From: a virus | Virus record (IMG/VR): IMGVR_UViG_3300040801_002427 | Location: 1 to 21,930 of that record | DNA: 21,930 nucleotides | Reading direction: 5' to 3' (one strand) | Part shown: positions 14,407 to 21,859 of the stretch, piece by piece | Layout of the letters: each line of letters begins with the position of its first letter | How positions within the stretch are numbered: the stretch's first letter is position 1 | Program-made: the position numbers and the translations under genes | The notes under the pieces: generated by a model | Databases searched by the model: none | What the model was told of the DNA's origin: nothing | The model's input: the letters and a program-made list of their open reading frames with translations, nothing else

Positions 14407-15344
14407 CCCTCGAGCTCGCCCGTCGCTACCGATTTGCAGGGCCGCTCACGCTTGAGGCGAAATTCGGTCGGGTTACCCTCTACGCGGCGCGTTCCAGCGT
14501 GGGGGTCTCGCTGCCGGCGATCGTCCAGGGCGCTCAAGGGCCCGCTGGGCCGACTGGTCCAGTCGGCGCGCAAGGGGAGCCCGGACCACAAGGGCCAGCT
14601 GGCCCATCCGGCGCTCCCGGCCCACAAGGGGAAGCCGGGCCTGCTGGGCCCGCCGGTGAAACGGGCCCGGCAGGCCCCATCGGGCCCGCTGGGCCGGAAG
14701 GTCCGCCCGGGGCAAATGGCCTCGATGCCAATATCTATATCGGTAGCGGGTTTGATGGCTCACCGCTGCAAGCCTTCGTGCCGAATAATTGCGTGCTGTT
14801 TGGCGACGCAAGCGCACCGCAATCCGGGCAGGTTCCAGGCGCTGCCATTGGGCAGCTTGATTACACGTTCGGGCTGAATTTCGTTGCTTCGAATACGACC
14901 ATGAACATGCTGGCGCGTGCCTATATGCCGAACAGCAACGGCCAAGGCTTCTATTTCGGGTGGGGCATCGACGCAAACAACTACGTCTATTCGTTTCTGA
15001 CGAGATCAGCGCTGACCTGTTTCGAAGTGGTCGGGGGCGTGCAGACTCAGACCGCAAGTTATTCGATTTTCAACGGATTGGTAATGTCCAGCAATTGGGA
15101 CGTGCTAACCATCGGCTCGCATCAGACAAACCGTGCTGCTCGAGTTGCATCGCTTTTTCGACCCCACGGGCAGGGAGATTCGTCGCTATGGGCCGGGGAA
15201 ATCCCACCAATCACTGACGCCACGCTGAACGATGTTCGAAACTGGAGTTTCGTCGGCTTCGGTCACAACTTCGAGACGACCTATCCGATGGCCGTCGCGA
15301 TAGGCGCCAACCAAAATATAACCATTACTGACGGCGCACCATGA
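14403..15344 (+). CDS. collagen-repeat fibre protein
   Basis: 313 residues. A 42-residue N-terminal part is followed by 21 uninterrupted Gly-X-Y triplets (residues 43-105; for example GPAGPTGPV and GETGPAGPI), then a 208-residue C-terminal domain rich in Asn, Ser, Gly and aromatic residues. Gly-X-Y runs form collagen-like trimers and occur in phage fibres, where the C-terminal part usually trimerises or binds a receptor. Its codon use is more A/T-rich in the C-terminal part than in the neighbours. It lies inside the head gene cluster, between gpG and the protease, so it could be a head fibre or a displaced tail fibre. Confidence 0.82.
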   Translation: MTLELARRYRFAGPLTLEAKFGRVTLYAARSSVGVSLPAIVQGAQGPAGPTGPVGAQGEPGPQGPAGPSGAPGPQGEAGPAGPAGETGPAGPIGPAGPEGPPGANGLDANIYIGSGFDGSPLQAFVPNNCVLFGDASAPQSGQVPGAAIGQLDYTFGLNFVASNTTMNMLARAYMPNSNGQGFYFGWGIDANNYVYSFLTRSALTCFEVVGGVQTQTASYSIFNGLVMSSNWDVLTIGSHQTNRAARVASLFRPHGQGDSSLWAGEIPPITDATLNDVRNWSFVGFGHNFETTYPMAVAIGANQNITITDGAP

Positions 15345-15751
15345 TCCTGATTATCCCAGAAGGCGAGCAGTTCGACCCGGCAAGCGCCCCGGATCATGTC
15401 TTGTTCTGGCGCATCGTAGAGCGTCGATTCGATCGAATAGAAGTTCAATCTAGCGATCCCGAAGCGCTTCAACGCTGGGCCGCTAGCCGTGGTTACTACA
15501 CGCCAGAGTCAGTCCGATCTGAGCAGCTCTGGATCGCGCTCTATCAGACTGATCTGGCGGTGTTCGCGGCCGTAGAGCAGATGGTGGAGTCGAGTACCCC
15601 GATTCGCCTGGCCACCCGTGCCGCCATTGTGAGGCGTGTCTCACAGACTGTCGCCGGCCTGCGTGATGCCTTGCAGGCGTCAGGCTTTGACTATGTGGAC
15701 GACGCCTGGCTTGATCGGCTGTGGCAAGCAGCGATTCAAATCGAGACTTGA
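15341..15751 (+). CDS. hypothetical protein after the fibre gene
   Basis: 136 residues, coupled to the fibre gene by an ATGA overlap. Beta-like start ([13 protein letters not shown]) with [29 protein letters not shown], then a helical part with [33 protein letters not shown] and [10 protein letters not shown]. No membrane segment or known motif. Position suggests a fibre-assembly chaperone or an attachment protein, but that is only neighbourhood inference. Confidence 0.65.
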   Translation: MILIIPEGEQFDPASAPDHVLFWRIVERRFDRIEVQSSDPEALQRWAASRGYYTPESVRSEQLWIALYQTDLAVFAAVEQMVESSTPIRLATRAAIVRRVSQTVAGLRDALQASGFDYVDDAWLDRLWQAAIQIET

Positions 15752-15900
15752 GCGACGGATTGATCGCCATAGACGAGGCGGGCATATTTAGTATCCTGCT
15801 GTCTGCTGTGTCGGTTTTCCTGTTCCTCGCCGTGAAGTCCTGGTTTATCGCGATTGTCGGCCTGGCGTTAATGATCTGGATGCTTGTTCGACAGAAATAG
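15748..15900 (+). CDS. small membrane protein with TTG start
   Basis: 50 residues from a TTG that overlaps the previous stop by four bases (TTGA). After an acidic start ([11 protein letters not shown]) come two hydrophobic stretches, about 13-29 (FSILLSAVSVFLFLAVK) and about 31-47 (SWFIAIVGLALMIWMLV), and a short basic end (RQK). The reading is supported by clear membrane-helix composition and the tight coupling, despite the rare start codon. Function unknown. Confidence 0.55.
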   Translation: MSDGLIAIDEAGIFSILLSAVSVFLFLAVKSWFIAIVGLALMIWMLVRQK

Positions 15901-15926
15901 GGCGAAGGCCAGCGGAATAGCCGACA

Positions 15927-15944
15927 GCGACGGCCGTCGCACCC
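15927..15944 (+). promoter_or_regulatory. second copy of the GCGACG-NN-CGTCGC-ACCC dyad
   Basis: GCGACG-GC-CGTCGC is a perfect 14-base palindrome (15927-15940), followed by ACCC. 16 of 18 bases match the element at 6084-6101; only the central two differ. It lies in the 77-base gap before the protease/capsid genes. GATCAT at 15965 is a weak -10 candidate at the same distance from the dyad centre as TAGTCT at the first copy, but it would leave almost no leader before the ATG. Role as an activator site is inference. Confidence 0.5.
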
Positions 15945-15977
15945 AGCACATAGCGCCCGGCCCTGATCATTCGGGGC

Positions 15978-17057
15978 ATGGCCAGATCCCAAGTCATTGT
16001 TCCCTTCGCTGCGTGTGCCTTGAAGCTCGGATCCGCTTCGCGCGAGATCCAGCTCCTGCCGGCCGGCGAATTCACCGCGCTCGATGGTCGGCCGCATGAC
16101 GTGGCCTCATGGAAATTCGACGCGGATCAGGCACAACAGTGGATCGCCGCCCTGCGGCAGCGCCGCACCCCGTTCGTCATTGACTACGAGCACCAGACTC
16201 TCCAGACGGCCGACAACGGCAAGCCGGCACCGGCCGCTGGCTGGTTCACCGCCGCCGGCCTGGAGATTCGCAACGGCGAACTCTGGGCCACGGATGTGGA
16301 GTGGACCGCCGCTGCCAAGGCAGCAATCGAGGCCAACGAGTACCGGTTTATCTCCCCTGTTTTCAAGTACGACAAATCCTCTGGCGTGATCACCGGGCTG
16401 GTCAACGCCGCCCTCACCAATTCACCCGCAATCGACGGCATGGAGCAGGTTCTCCGGGCCGCCGCGAACCAGTTTGCAAACCACCAGGAGACCGACGTGG
16501 ATCCGAAAGAACTCCGCAAGGCGCTCGGCTTGTCCGAAGACGCCTCAGACCAGGACGTGCTCGCTGCCTGTGCGCAGCTCGTTTCCGAGCGCGATGAACT
16601 GAAGACCGGCAATGCCGATCTCGAAACCCAGCTGGCTGCCGCCAATCAGCAGCTCGAAGACACGGGAAATCCGGACCCGGCCAAGTTTGCGCCAATCCAG
16701 GTCGTGAATGATCTCCGTGATCAGGTCGTGGCCTTGAGCCAGCAGGTCACCGGCGATCAGGTCGATGCACTGGTGACGGCCGCGCTTTCCGACGGCCGGC
16801 TGTTGCCGGCTCAGAAAGACTGGGCAACGGACCTGGGCAAGAAGGACATCGCCGCCCTGAACGCCTACCTGGAGACCGCAACGCCGATCGTCGGCCTGCG
16901 TCAACGGCAGAGCGAGGCCGATGCCCAGCGCGAAGCCGCAGCCAGTGAACACGGTTTGACAGTCGATCAGCTGGCGATCTGTAACTCGCTCGGGCAGGAC
17001 CCGGCCGAGTATGCGAAATCCCTGAAAGCCCTCGAGGAGGAAAGCTCATGCCGCTGA
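15978..17057 (+). CDS. I: prohead protease (Mu gpI-like), scaffold-fused
   Basis: 359 residues, essentially the length of Mu gpI (361). Protease part at about 1-160: IQLLPAGEFTALDGRPHD near 24-41, FVIDYEHQTLQT at about 66-77 with the DYEH motif, and YRFISPVFKYD at about 121-131, all standard for the Mu-like protease family. The second half (about 173-359) is Gln/Glu/Ala-rich and coiled, and is the scaffold region. It processes the prohead during head maturation. The ribosome site at this start is weak. It overlaps the decoration gene by ten bases. Confidence 0.9.
   Translation: MARSQVIVPFAACALKLGSASREIQLLPAGEFTALDGRPHDVASWKFDADQAQQWIAALRQRRTPFVIDYEHQTLQTADNGKPAPAAGWFTAAGLEIRNGELWATDVEWTAAAKAAIEANEYRFISPVFKYDKSSGVITGLVNAALTNSPAIDGMEQVLRAAANQFANHQETDVDPKELRKALGLSEDASDQDVLAACAQLVSERDELKTGNADLETQLAAANQQLEDTGNPDPAKFAPIQVVNDLRDQVVALSQQVTGDQVDALVTAALSDGRLLPAQKDWATDLGKKDIAALNAYLETATPIVGLRQRQSEADAQREAAASEHGLTVDQLAICNSLGQDPAEYAKSLKALEEESSCR
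16497..17057 (+). CDS. Z: nested scaffold protein (Mu gpZ-like), in-frame internal start
   Basis: A GTG at 16497, in frame with the protease, follows AGGAG (16486-16490) by six bases. This is a better ribosome site than that of the protease itself. Starting there gives 186 residues beginning DPKELRKALGLSEDASDQDV, with a long coiled Gln/Glu-rich middle. In Mu the scaffold gpZ is made in the same way from within I. The site is seen; use of it is inferred from Mu and from the site strength. Confidence 0.7.
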   Translation: MDPKELRKALGLSEDASDQDVLAACAQLVSERDELKTGNADLETQLAAANQQLEDTGNPDPAKFAPIQVVNDLRDQVVALSQQVTGDQVDALVTAALSDGRLLPAQKDWATDLGKKDIAALNAYLETATPIVGLRQRQSEADAQREAAASEHGLTVDQLAICNSLGQDPAEYAKSLKALEEESSCR

Positions 17058-17455
17058 CCCGCGATCGCAATACCCCGCGCCGTGAAGGCGAGGACTTCTT
17101 CCGTCAGGTTGCCGCGGACGCGGTGATCTTCATGGGCGCGCTGGTGGCGCTGAATGCTGCCGGCCATGCCGTGCCGGCCAGTACCGCGACCGGCCTGGTG
17201 GCCGACGGCGTAGCCGAAGAGCCGGTCGACAACACCGGAGGCGCCGCTGGCGATCTCAACGTGAAGGTCCGCAAGGGCATCTTCCGCTTCGCCAATTCCG
17301 CCGGCGGTGATGAGATCACCATCGCCCACATCGGTGACACCGCCTACATCGTCGACGACGAGACGGTGGCGCTGACCGACGGCACGAGCACGCGCTCCGC
17401 TGCCGGAACCATCGTGGACGTCGATTCCGACGGCGTCTGGATTCGCATCGCTTAA
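17048..17455 (+). CDS. capsid decoration-like protein (DUF2190-like)
   Basis: 135 residues with a strong GAGGAGGAAA ribosome site. Starts PLTRDRNTPRREGEDFF, then AVIFMGALVALNAAGHAVPA and GLVADGVAEEPVDNTGGAAGDLNVKVRKGIFRFANS, ending in a beta-rich TIAHIGDTAYIVDDETVAL. The glycine-spaced small beta barrel is like head decoration or stabilisation proteins (DUF2190-type) encoded next to the capsid gene. It would trim or cement the mature shell. The family call is from pattern and position. Confidence 0.72.
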   Translation: MPLTRDRNTPRREGEDFFRQVAADAVIFMGALVALNAAGHAVPASTATGLVADGVAEEPVDNTGGAAGDLNVKVRKGIFRFANSAGGDEITIAHIGDTAYIVDDETVALTDGTSTRSAAGTIVDVDSDGVWIRIA

Positions 17456-17469
17456 AGGAGTTCGACGAC

Positions 17470-18348
17470 ATGCTGATCAATCAACAGAGTCTGCGGGATC
17501 TCTTCGTCGGGTTCCGTAACGACTTCAACACGGGTTTCCGCTCGGTCGAGCCGATGTGGAACCAGATCGCCACCCTGGTGCCGTCGATGACGGCCGAGAA
17601 CCTCTACGCCTGGCTGAAGCAATTCCCCCAGCTGCGTGAGTGGGTCGGTGATCGCTTCATCGAGAAGATGGCCACCGAGGCCTACCGCCTGCCGAACAAG
17701 AAGTTCGAATCCACGGTCGAGGTCTCTCGAGATTCGATCGAGGATGACCAGTTCGGCGTCTACTCTCCGATGTTCCAGGAGATGGGCTTCGCCGCGGCCG
17801 AGCATCCCGATCACCTGGTGTTCGGTGCCGTGGCGGCCGGGTTCGATGAGCTCTGCTATGACGGCCAGCCGTTCTTCGACACGGACCACCCGGTCGGCGA
17901 TGGCGTGGTGAGCAACATGCAGGCCGGCGGCGGCACGCCCTGGGTCCTGCTGGATCTCCGCCGCCCGCTGAAGCCCTTCATCTTCCAGCGCCGCCGCGAC
18001 TACAACCTCGACGCCATCACCACCAAGGACAACGAGAACGTGTTCATGCGCGACACGTACCTCTACGGTGTCGATGCCCGCGTGGCCGCCGGCTACGGGT
18101 TCTGGCAGCTGGCCTACGCCAGCCGAGCCGACCTGAACGAGGCGAACTTCAAGGCCGCCCGGGCCGCCATGAAGGACATCAAGTCCGACGCGGGCCGCCC
18201 GCTGGGCATCCGCCCGACGCACATCCTGGTCGGCTCCAGCCGCCTGGATGAAGCCGAGGCGCTGATCAAGCGCGCCAATGGTGCCGGCGGCGAAGGCAAC
18301 ACCCTCTACAAGGCGGTGGAGATCATCGAATCTCCGCACCTGGACTGA
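17470..18348 (+). CDS. T: major capsid protein (Mu gpT-like)
   Basis: 292 residues (Mu gpT is about 305), with AAAGGAG before the ATG. Landmarks of the Mu-like gpT family: IATLVPSMTAENLYAWLKQFPQLREWVGDR at about 34-63, KFESTVEVSRDSIEDDQFGVYSPMFQEMG at about 78-106, FDTDHP at about 136-141, and HILVGSSRLDEAEALI near the end. It builds the icosahedral head. The gene order protease-decoration-capsid fits. Confidence 0.93.
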   Translation: MLINQQSLRDLFVGFRNDFNTGFRSVEPMWNQIATLVPSMTAENLYAWLKQFPQLREWVGDRFIEKMATEAYRLPNKKFESTVEVSRDSIEDDQFGVYSPMFQEMGFAAAEHPDHLVFGAVAAGFDELCYDGQPFFDTDHPVGDGVVSNMQAGGGTPWVLLDLRRPLKPFIFQRRRDYNLDAITTKDNENVFMRDTYLYGVDARVAAGYGFWQLAYASRADLNEANFKAARAAMKDIKSDAGRPLGIRPTHILVGSSRLDEAEALIKRANGAGGEGNTLYKAVEIIESPHLD

Positions 18349-18359
18349 GGGGCTGAGCC

Positions 18360-18974
18360 GTGATTAAAGTCCGCTCCAAGCGCCGCTCCGGATTTTTCCG
18401 GGGCGGCCTGAAATTCACCCCCGAGGCGCGCATCCTCACCGAGCCGGGCGACGATCTGCCCGAGCACGCAACCCCTGACCTGACCGAAGATCAGTCCAAG
18501 GCGATTCGCGCCGAGACTCGATTCCTGGACGTTCAGGAACTCTCGGCCGAGGACATCGAGCCGCTGTCCCACGACGAAAAGCGAGAGCTGGTCGTGCGCC
18601 ACGCTGCGCGCAATCTGGGCAAATCCGAGGCCGAGGTGAAGAAGGATCTCGACCAGGCCATCGCCGAGCAGACCGCCAACGCCGCGGGCGACCAGGCGAA
18701 TGCCGAAGATGCCGGCCCCGATCCGCACGCCGGCTCCGAACCTACCGACGCTGAAGGTGATTCATCGACGGCCGAGGATTCGGGCGTGGTCAGCATCAAC
18801 ACCGCCACGGCCGATCAGCTCGCCGCCGTCAAAGGCATCGGCCCGGAGACGGCCGCGGCGATCGTCGCGATGCGTGAGCAGGAGGGCGAGTTCAGCTCGA
18901 TCGCTGACCTGGTCAAAGTCTCCGGCCTGGGCAAGGCGTCGGTGAAGAAGCTCGCCGGCCTGGTCACGGTCTGA
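18360..18974 (+). CDS. gp35/FluMu-type protein with helix-hairpin-helix
   Basis: 204 residues from a GTG. The N-terminal part (about 1-62), KRRSGFFRGGLKFTPEARIL followed by LTEDQSKAIRAETRFLDVQEL, matches the N-terminal domain of FluMu/gp35 proteins. A charged helical middle and an acidic Asp/Ala/Ser-rich linker (about 105-142) follow. Residues 143-204 contain INTATADQLAAVKGIGPETA and LVKVSGLGKASVKKLAGL, a double helix-hairpin-helix of the ComEA kind that usually binds DNA backbone non-specifically. A DNA-binding tail on a head-cluster protein suggests a role at the packaged genome or neck. That role is inference. Confidence 0.8.
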   Translation: MIKVRSKRRSGFFRGGLKFTPEARILTEPGDDLPEHATPDLTEDQSKAIRAETRFLDVQELSAEDIEPLSHDEKRELVVRHAARNLGKSEAEVKKDLDQAIAEQTANAAGDQANAEDAGPDPHAGSEPTDAEGDSSTAEDSGVVSINTATADQLAAVKGIGPETAAAIVAMREQEGEFSSIADLVKVSGLGKASVKKLAGLVTV

Positions 18975-18981
18975 GCCCGCC

Positions 18982-19476
18982 ATGTATCTGACGGCCGCCG
19001 AATTGATGCAACGCTTCGATGAGTCGGAGCTGGCGCAAGTCGCACCGCCCGACTCCGGGCCGCGCGTCGAAGCCGGCCTGATGCGGGCCGTGATTCTTGG
19101 CGAAAGCACCACGGCCTGGGCGGCCGATGAGATCGCGGCCGCGCAAGAAGGCGTGGTCCGGATCAACGAAGCGATCACCGATGCCGGGCAGCAAGTCGAT
19201 GGCCACCTCGGCCAGCGCTACACGCTGCCGCTCGACCCGGTCCCGAGCCTGATCAAGCGCCTGGCCGCCAACATCGCCCGGTTCTATCTGCATGACGACG
19301 GTGCGACCGAAGAGATCGACAGCCGCTACAAGGAGGCGGTCCGAGTCCTGGGCCAGATCCGCGACGGGAAGATGAGCCTGGGAATCGATCAGCCCGATAC
19401 GAGCAAGACCGGATCGGCCGAGATCGAAAGCGCCGACGTTGTCTGGCGGCGCGATCAGTCGAATGGATACATATGA
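18982..19476 (+). CDS. head-tail connector protein (DUF1320, Mu gp36-like)
   Basis: 164 residues. YLTAAELMQRFDESELAQVA at the start, INEAITDAGQQVDGHLGQRYTLPLDPVPSLIKRLAANIARFYL at about 70-112, then RYKEAVRVLGQIRDGKMSLG. These are standard DUF1320 features, proteins that close the head or join head and tail. The family is usually about 140 residues; this one has an insert around 20-55 (PPDSGPRVEAGLMRAVILGE and on). It is ATGA-coupled to the next gene. Confidence 0.85.
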   Translation: MYLTAAELMQRFDESELAQVAPPDSGPRVEAGLMRAVILGESTTAWAADEIAAAQEGVVRINEAITDAGQQVDGHLGQRYTLPLDPVPSLIKRLAANIARFYLHDDGATEEIDSRYKEAVRVLGQIRDGKMSLGIDQPDTSKTGSAEIESADVVWRRDQSNGYI

Positions 19477-19916
19477 CGACCGGCCCGATCGCACTGGAGC
19501 CCATCATCGAGCGGCTCGAATCCCAGCTCCAGGACTGGAAACAGTTCGGAGGCGCGGCGGACCTCGAGTCCGCTCAGAAAGGCAAAGCCCAGATCACGCC
19601 GGCGGGCTTCGTGCTGCTGGCGAACGATCAACCCCGTCCGCCCGAGGGCAGCACCCAGCGCGTGATCCAGAGAGTGATTACTCAATTCGGCGTGCTGATC
19701 GCGGTTCGCGACTACAAGCGCGCCGACCGTGGCGCCGGCCAAGCCGAGGAGCTTCGCCAGCGCGTCCGGGAGGTCCGATCGACCTTGATCGGCTGGAGAC
19801 ACCCGGACTGCAACACCAGTACCCGGCTGGGCGGCCGCTGCCGCTTGCTGGGCTTCCGCGAGGGCGTGCTCTGGTGGCAGGACATCTATTCCGCTGAATA
19901 CCACGTAAGGAACTGA
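19473..19916 (+). CDS. gp37-like tail terminator/connector protein
   Basis: 147 residues. Begins ALEPIIERLESQLQDWKQFG, then KAQITPAGFVLLANDQP and TQRVIQRVITQFGVLIAVRDYKRADRG, with RQRVREVRSTLIGW and WWQDIYSAEYHVRN at the end. The alternating helix-sheet pattern and the place after DUF1320 fit the Gp37/tail-terminator family. It would cap the tail tube and join it to the head. The start overlaps the DUF1320 stop by four bases. Confidence 0.78.
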   Translation: MTTGPIALEPIIERLESQLQDWKQFGGAADLESAQKGKAQITPAGFVLLANDQPRPPEGSTQRVIQRVITQFGVLIAVRDYKRADRGAGQAEELRQRVREVRSTLIGWRHPDCNTSTRLGGRCRLLGFREGVLWWQDIYSAEYHVRN

Positions 19917-19917
19917 C

Positions 19918-20121
19918 ATGGCCAAGAAGACTTTCGACACGCGGCCCGCCGATGGCGGCAGCTACCGCAAGACCAAGGACGGCAAGTTCGAGCGCATCAG
20001 CCCGGAGCAGAAACCGGACCCGGGCAAGACTGCGCGCCGCAAAGCGGCCGAGCAGGCGGCCAAGCAGGCCGAAACCGCGACCAAATCCACCACCGGCTCG
20101 AAGGCCGGCTCCAAGGAGTAA
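19918..20121 (+). CDS. small basic tail-cluster protein
   Basis: 67 residues with AAGGAA upstream. An N-terminal segment (KKTFDTRPADGGSYRKTKDG, then KFERI) is followed by a Lys/Ala/Glu-rich low-complexity tail with KSTTGSKAGSKE. It occupies the slot of small gp38-like genes in Mu-type phages but does not show the DUF2635 pattern. Probably an unstructured accessory or assembly protein; function unknown. Confidence 0.65.
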   Translation: MAKKTFDTRPADGGSYRKTKDGKFERISPEQKPDPGKTARRKAAEQAAKQAETATKSTTGSKAGSKE

Positions 20122-20127
20122 GCGACC

Positions 20128-21069
20128 ATGCCTCTGGAAACCATTGATCTCCGAGCGCTGCGCTCGAAAATCGAAGCCGTCGAGGGCACGCAAGAGACCC
20201 TCGCAGCTGCTGACGTGGTCCAGTTCCTCGAAGGGAGTGTCCAGATCAGCACGGACAATCTCGAGCGGAACCTCGACCGCCCGGCCGGCGGCGCGCGGCC
20301 CTATATTCCCATCCGTCGCAGAGCGCTGATCACCGGCATGATCGAGCTGACGGGCGCGGCAACCGCTGGAGACGCCACGCCGCACACGGACTTCTTCCGC
20401 CACTGCGGCCACACGTCGGTCCTGAACGTGACGCCGGCCAATCAGGAGCTGACGCCGGTTCTGACCGGATTCCCGTCGATGACCCACGGCTTCTATTGGG
20501 CCGGTGAGTTGATCACGGCGGTTGGTGCTCGCGGCCGTTTCACCTCGATCGACCTGGCCATCAATGACTACGCGAAAGCGGGCATCGAGGTGCTTGGCAA
20601 GGTTCAGGCCTATGCGGAGCAGTCGGTCCCGTTCGATGACGTTTCCGCGTACCAGGAGCCGACGGCCCTGATCGAGGACAATCTCCAGATCCTGCTCGAT
20701 GGCGTTGCCCTCGAGGGCGTCAGTCTCAGCCTGGATCCCGGCATCAACCTGGCGCTCGCCTACCACTCGGAGGCGGTGATCAGCCGCCAGACCACGCGAG
20801 CGGTGACGGGAACGCTACGGGTCTATCGGCCGCTGATTGCCACGTCCGACATCCGCTCGATGGCCCAGTCCGCTTCGAAGGTTCCGCTTCTGGTCGATGT
20901 GGTCACTGGCACCGCCGCTCAGGATCTGTCGCTCGAATCGGCTTCGGTTCAGCTCGGGGAACCCCAGAATGTCGACATCGACGGCCTTCGTGGCTGGGAC
21001 ATCCCGGTGACGTTGCTGCCGGTGAATAACAACGACGACTACACCCTGCGCTTCGGAAGCCGGACGTAA
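20128..21069 (+). CDS. probable tail tube (major tail) protein, siphovirus type
   Basis: 313 residues with AAGGAG nine bases before the ATG. Begins ETIDLRALRSKIEAVEGTQETLAAADVVQF, a form common to tail-tube proteins of B3/D3112-type and related siphoviruses, then repeated beta segments: YIPIRRRALITGMIELTGAA, HGFYWAGELITAVGARGRFTSIDLA, ETDNL-like LIEDNLQILLDG, and RAVTGTLRVYRPL. It lies where Mu has the sheath gene, and has no sheath features. It is inferred to form the non-contractile tail tube. The family assignment is by pattern and position. Confidence 0.72.
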   Translation: MPLETIDLRALRSKIEAVEGTQETLAAADVVQFLEGSVQISTDNLERNLDRPAGGARPYIPIRRRALITGMIELTGAATAGDATPHTDFFRHCGHTSVLNVTPANQELTPVLTGFPSMTHGFYWAGELITAVGARGRFTSIDLAINDYAKAGIEVLGKVQAYAEQSVPFDDVSAYQEPTALIEDNLQILLDGVALEGVSLSLDPGINLALAYHSEAVISRQTTRAVTGTLRVYRPLIATSDIRSMAQSASKVPLLVDVVTGTAAQDLSLESASVQLGEPQNVDIDGLRGWDIPVTLLPVNNNDDYTLRFGSRT

Positions 21070-21072
21070 GTC

Positions 21073-21711
21073 ATGCGCGCGCCGATCTCAGTCATCGTCC
21101 TGGTGCTGGCCAGTCTCGTACTGGCCGGCTGTTCCCACAACCTGCATCGCAGCAACGCGGAGCAGGCCTACTACAACGCTCAGGCCGCGAAGGCGGCCGA
21201 GCGCCAGCCCATCGTCGAGTTCGTCGCACGCCCGGGCGAGGCGATCACGCTCGCGGGCGTGGAGCGCTTTGCCGTGTATGCACCAGCCGATTCCGAGCCG
21301 ATTCGGCAGTACCAGGCCGGCCCGCATCCTGGCGTCCAGGCGCTGCGCATTCTGGCCGATGCCGGGCTTAAGGGTTTCGGGATCTCCAGGCTTGCTGACT
21401 TCGGCATTGCAGCCATCGAGCAAGCCGGCGGCAACAGCGCTGTAACGACCACGGTGGGCGGCAACCTGGGCGACACTCAGACCTCGATCGATGAGAGCCG
21501 CACCCGGATCGATGATCGATCCGTCCGCGCTCGAGACATCCGAGGCGATGAGACATACACCCGCGGCGATGAGACCGTCGATAGCTGTATCGGCTCTGCG
21601 TGCCGCAATTCATCACCGGGCCCGATCGACCAGAGCGACAACAGCGATAACAGCGACAACTCGACCGAGAATCCACCGCCCGCACCCGAGCCTGATCCAG
21701 GCGGGGGCTGA
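21073..21711 (+). CDS. lipoprotein encoded in the tail gene cluster
   Basis: 212 residues. Signal peptide of about 19 residues (MRAPISVIVLVLASLVLAG) with the lipobox LAGC; Cys20 would be lipidated and Ser21 follows, so sorting to the outer membrane is likely. The mature part has VEFVARPGEAITLAGVERFAVYAPAD at about 49-74, an Ala/Gly-rich stretch, then a low-complexity half: TRIDDRSVRARD, two RGDET units, tandem SDN units, and a Pro/Glu/Asp-rich end. It could be a lysogen surface protein or exclusion lipoprotein, or a tail-associated accessory. No family was recognised, and the role is unknown. Confidence 0.75.
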   Translation: MRAPISVIVLVLASLVLAGCSHNLHRSNAEQAYYNAQAAKAAERQPIVEFVARPGEAITLAGVERFAVYAPADSEPIRQYQAGPHPGVQALRILADAGLKGFGISRLADFGIAAIEQAGGNSAVTTTVGGNLGDTQTSIDESRTRIDDRSVRARDIRGDETYTRGDETVDSCIGSACRNSSPGPIDQSDNSDNSDNSTENPPPAPEPDPGGG

Positions 21712-21859
21712 CTGTGCGAGGTGAATTGCCCTGGAACCACCTCAGATCCAGATCATCCTGGCCGCTGGCTGCGATCTAAACACCTGGGCATGACTGCCGT
21801 GAACAGAGCGGCACCCGAATTCCGGCCGCAGCAATGGCCACCATTCCAGGAGCACAGAA
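21712..21859. other. 148-base gap before the tail chaperone-like gene
   Basis: No convincing gene. GAGGTG (21718-21723) and CACCTC form a 6-base stem with a 14-base loop; TGCCG and CGGCA (around 21796-21815) form a 5-base stem. Neither has a T-run. A 31-codon frame from 21791 has nothing else to support it. AGGAG at 21848-21852 is the ribosome site of the next gene. Confidence 0.4.

Noticed and set aside
14802-14818. GCGACGCAAGCGCACC, similar to the late dyad element
   Set aside because: It lacks the second arm, lies inside the fibre coding region, and is probably chance similarity.
14434-14877. Alternative frames through the collagen-like repeat
   Set aside because: The Gly-X-Y periodicity is carried by one frame only; the others are low-complexity by-products of the 9-base-like repeats.
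15845-16075. Minus-strand frame with a hydrophobic GRYVLGATAVAVGYSAG stretch
   Set aside because: It is antisense to two well-supported plus-strand genes and covers the palindrome; the hydrophobic stretch is a by-product of that sequence. No ribosome site was seen.
17452-18339. 295-codon minus-strand frame
   Set aside because: Shadow of the major capsid gene on the plus strand.
19678-20766. 362-codon minus-strand frame
   Set aside because: Antisense to the gp37-like and tail-tube-like genes; its Arg/Gly/Ala-rich product has no domain pattern.
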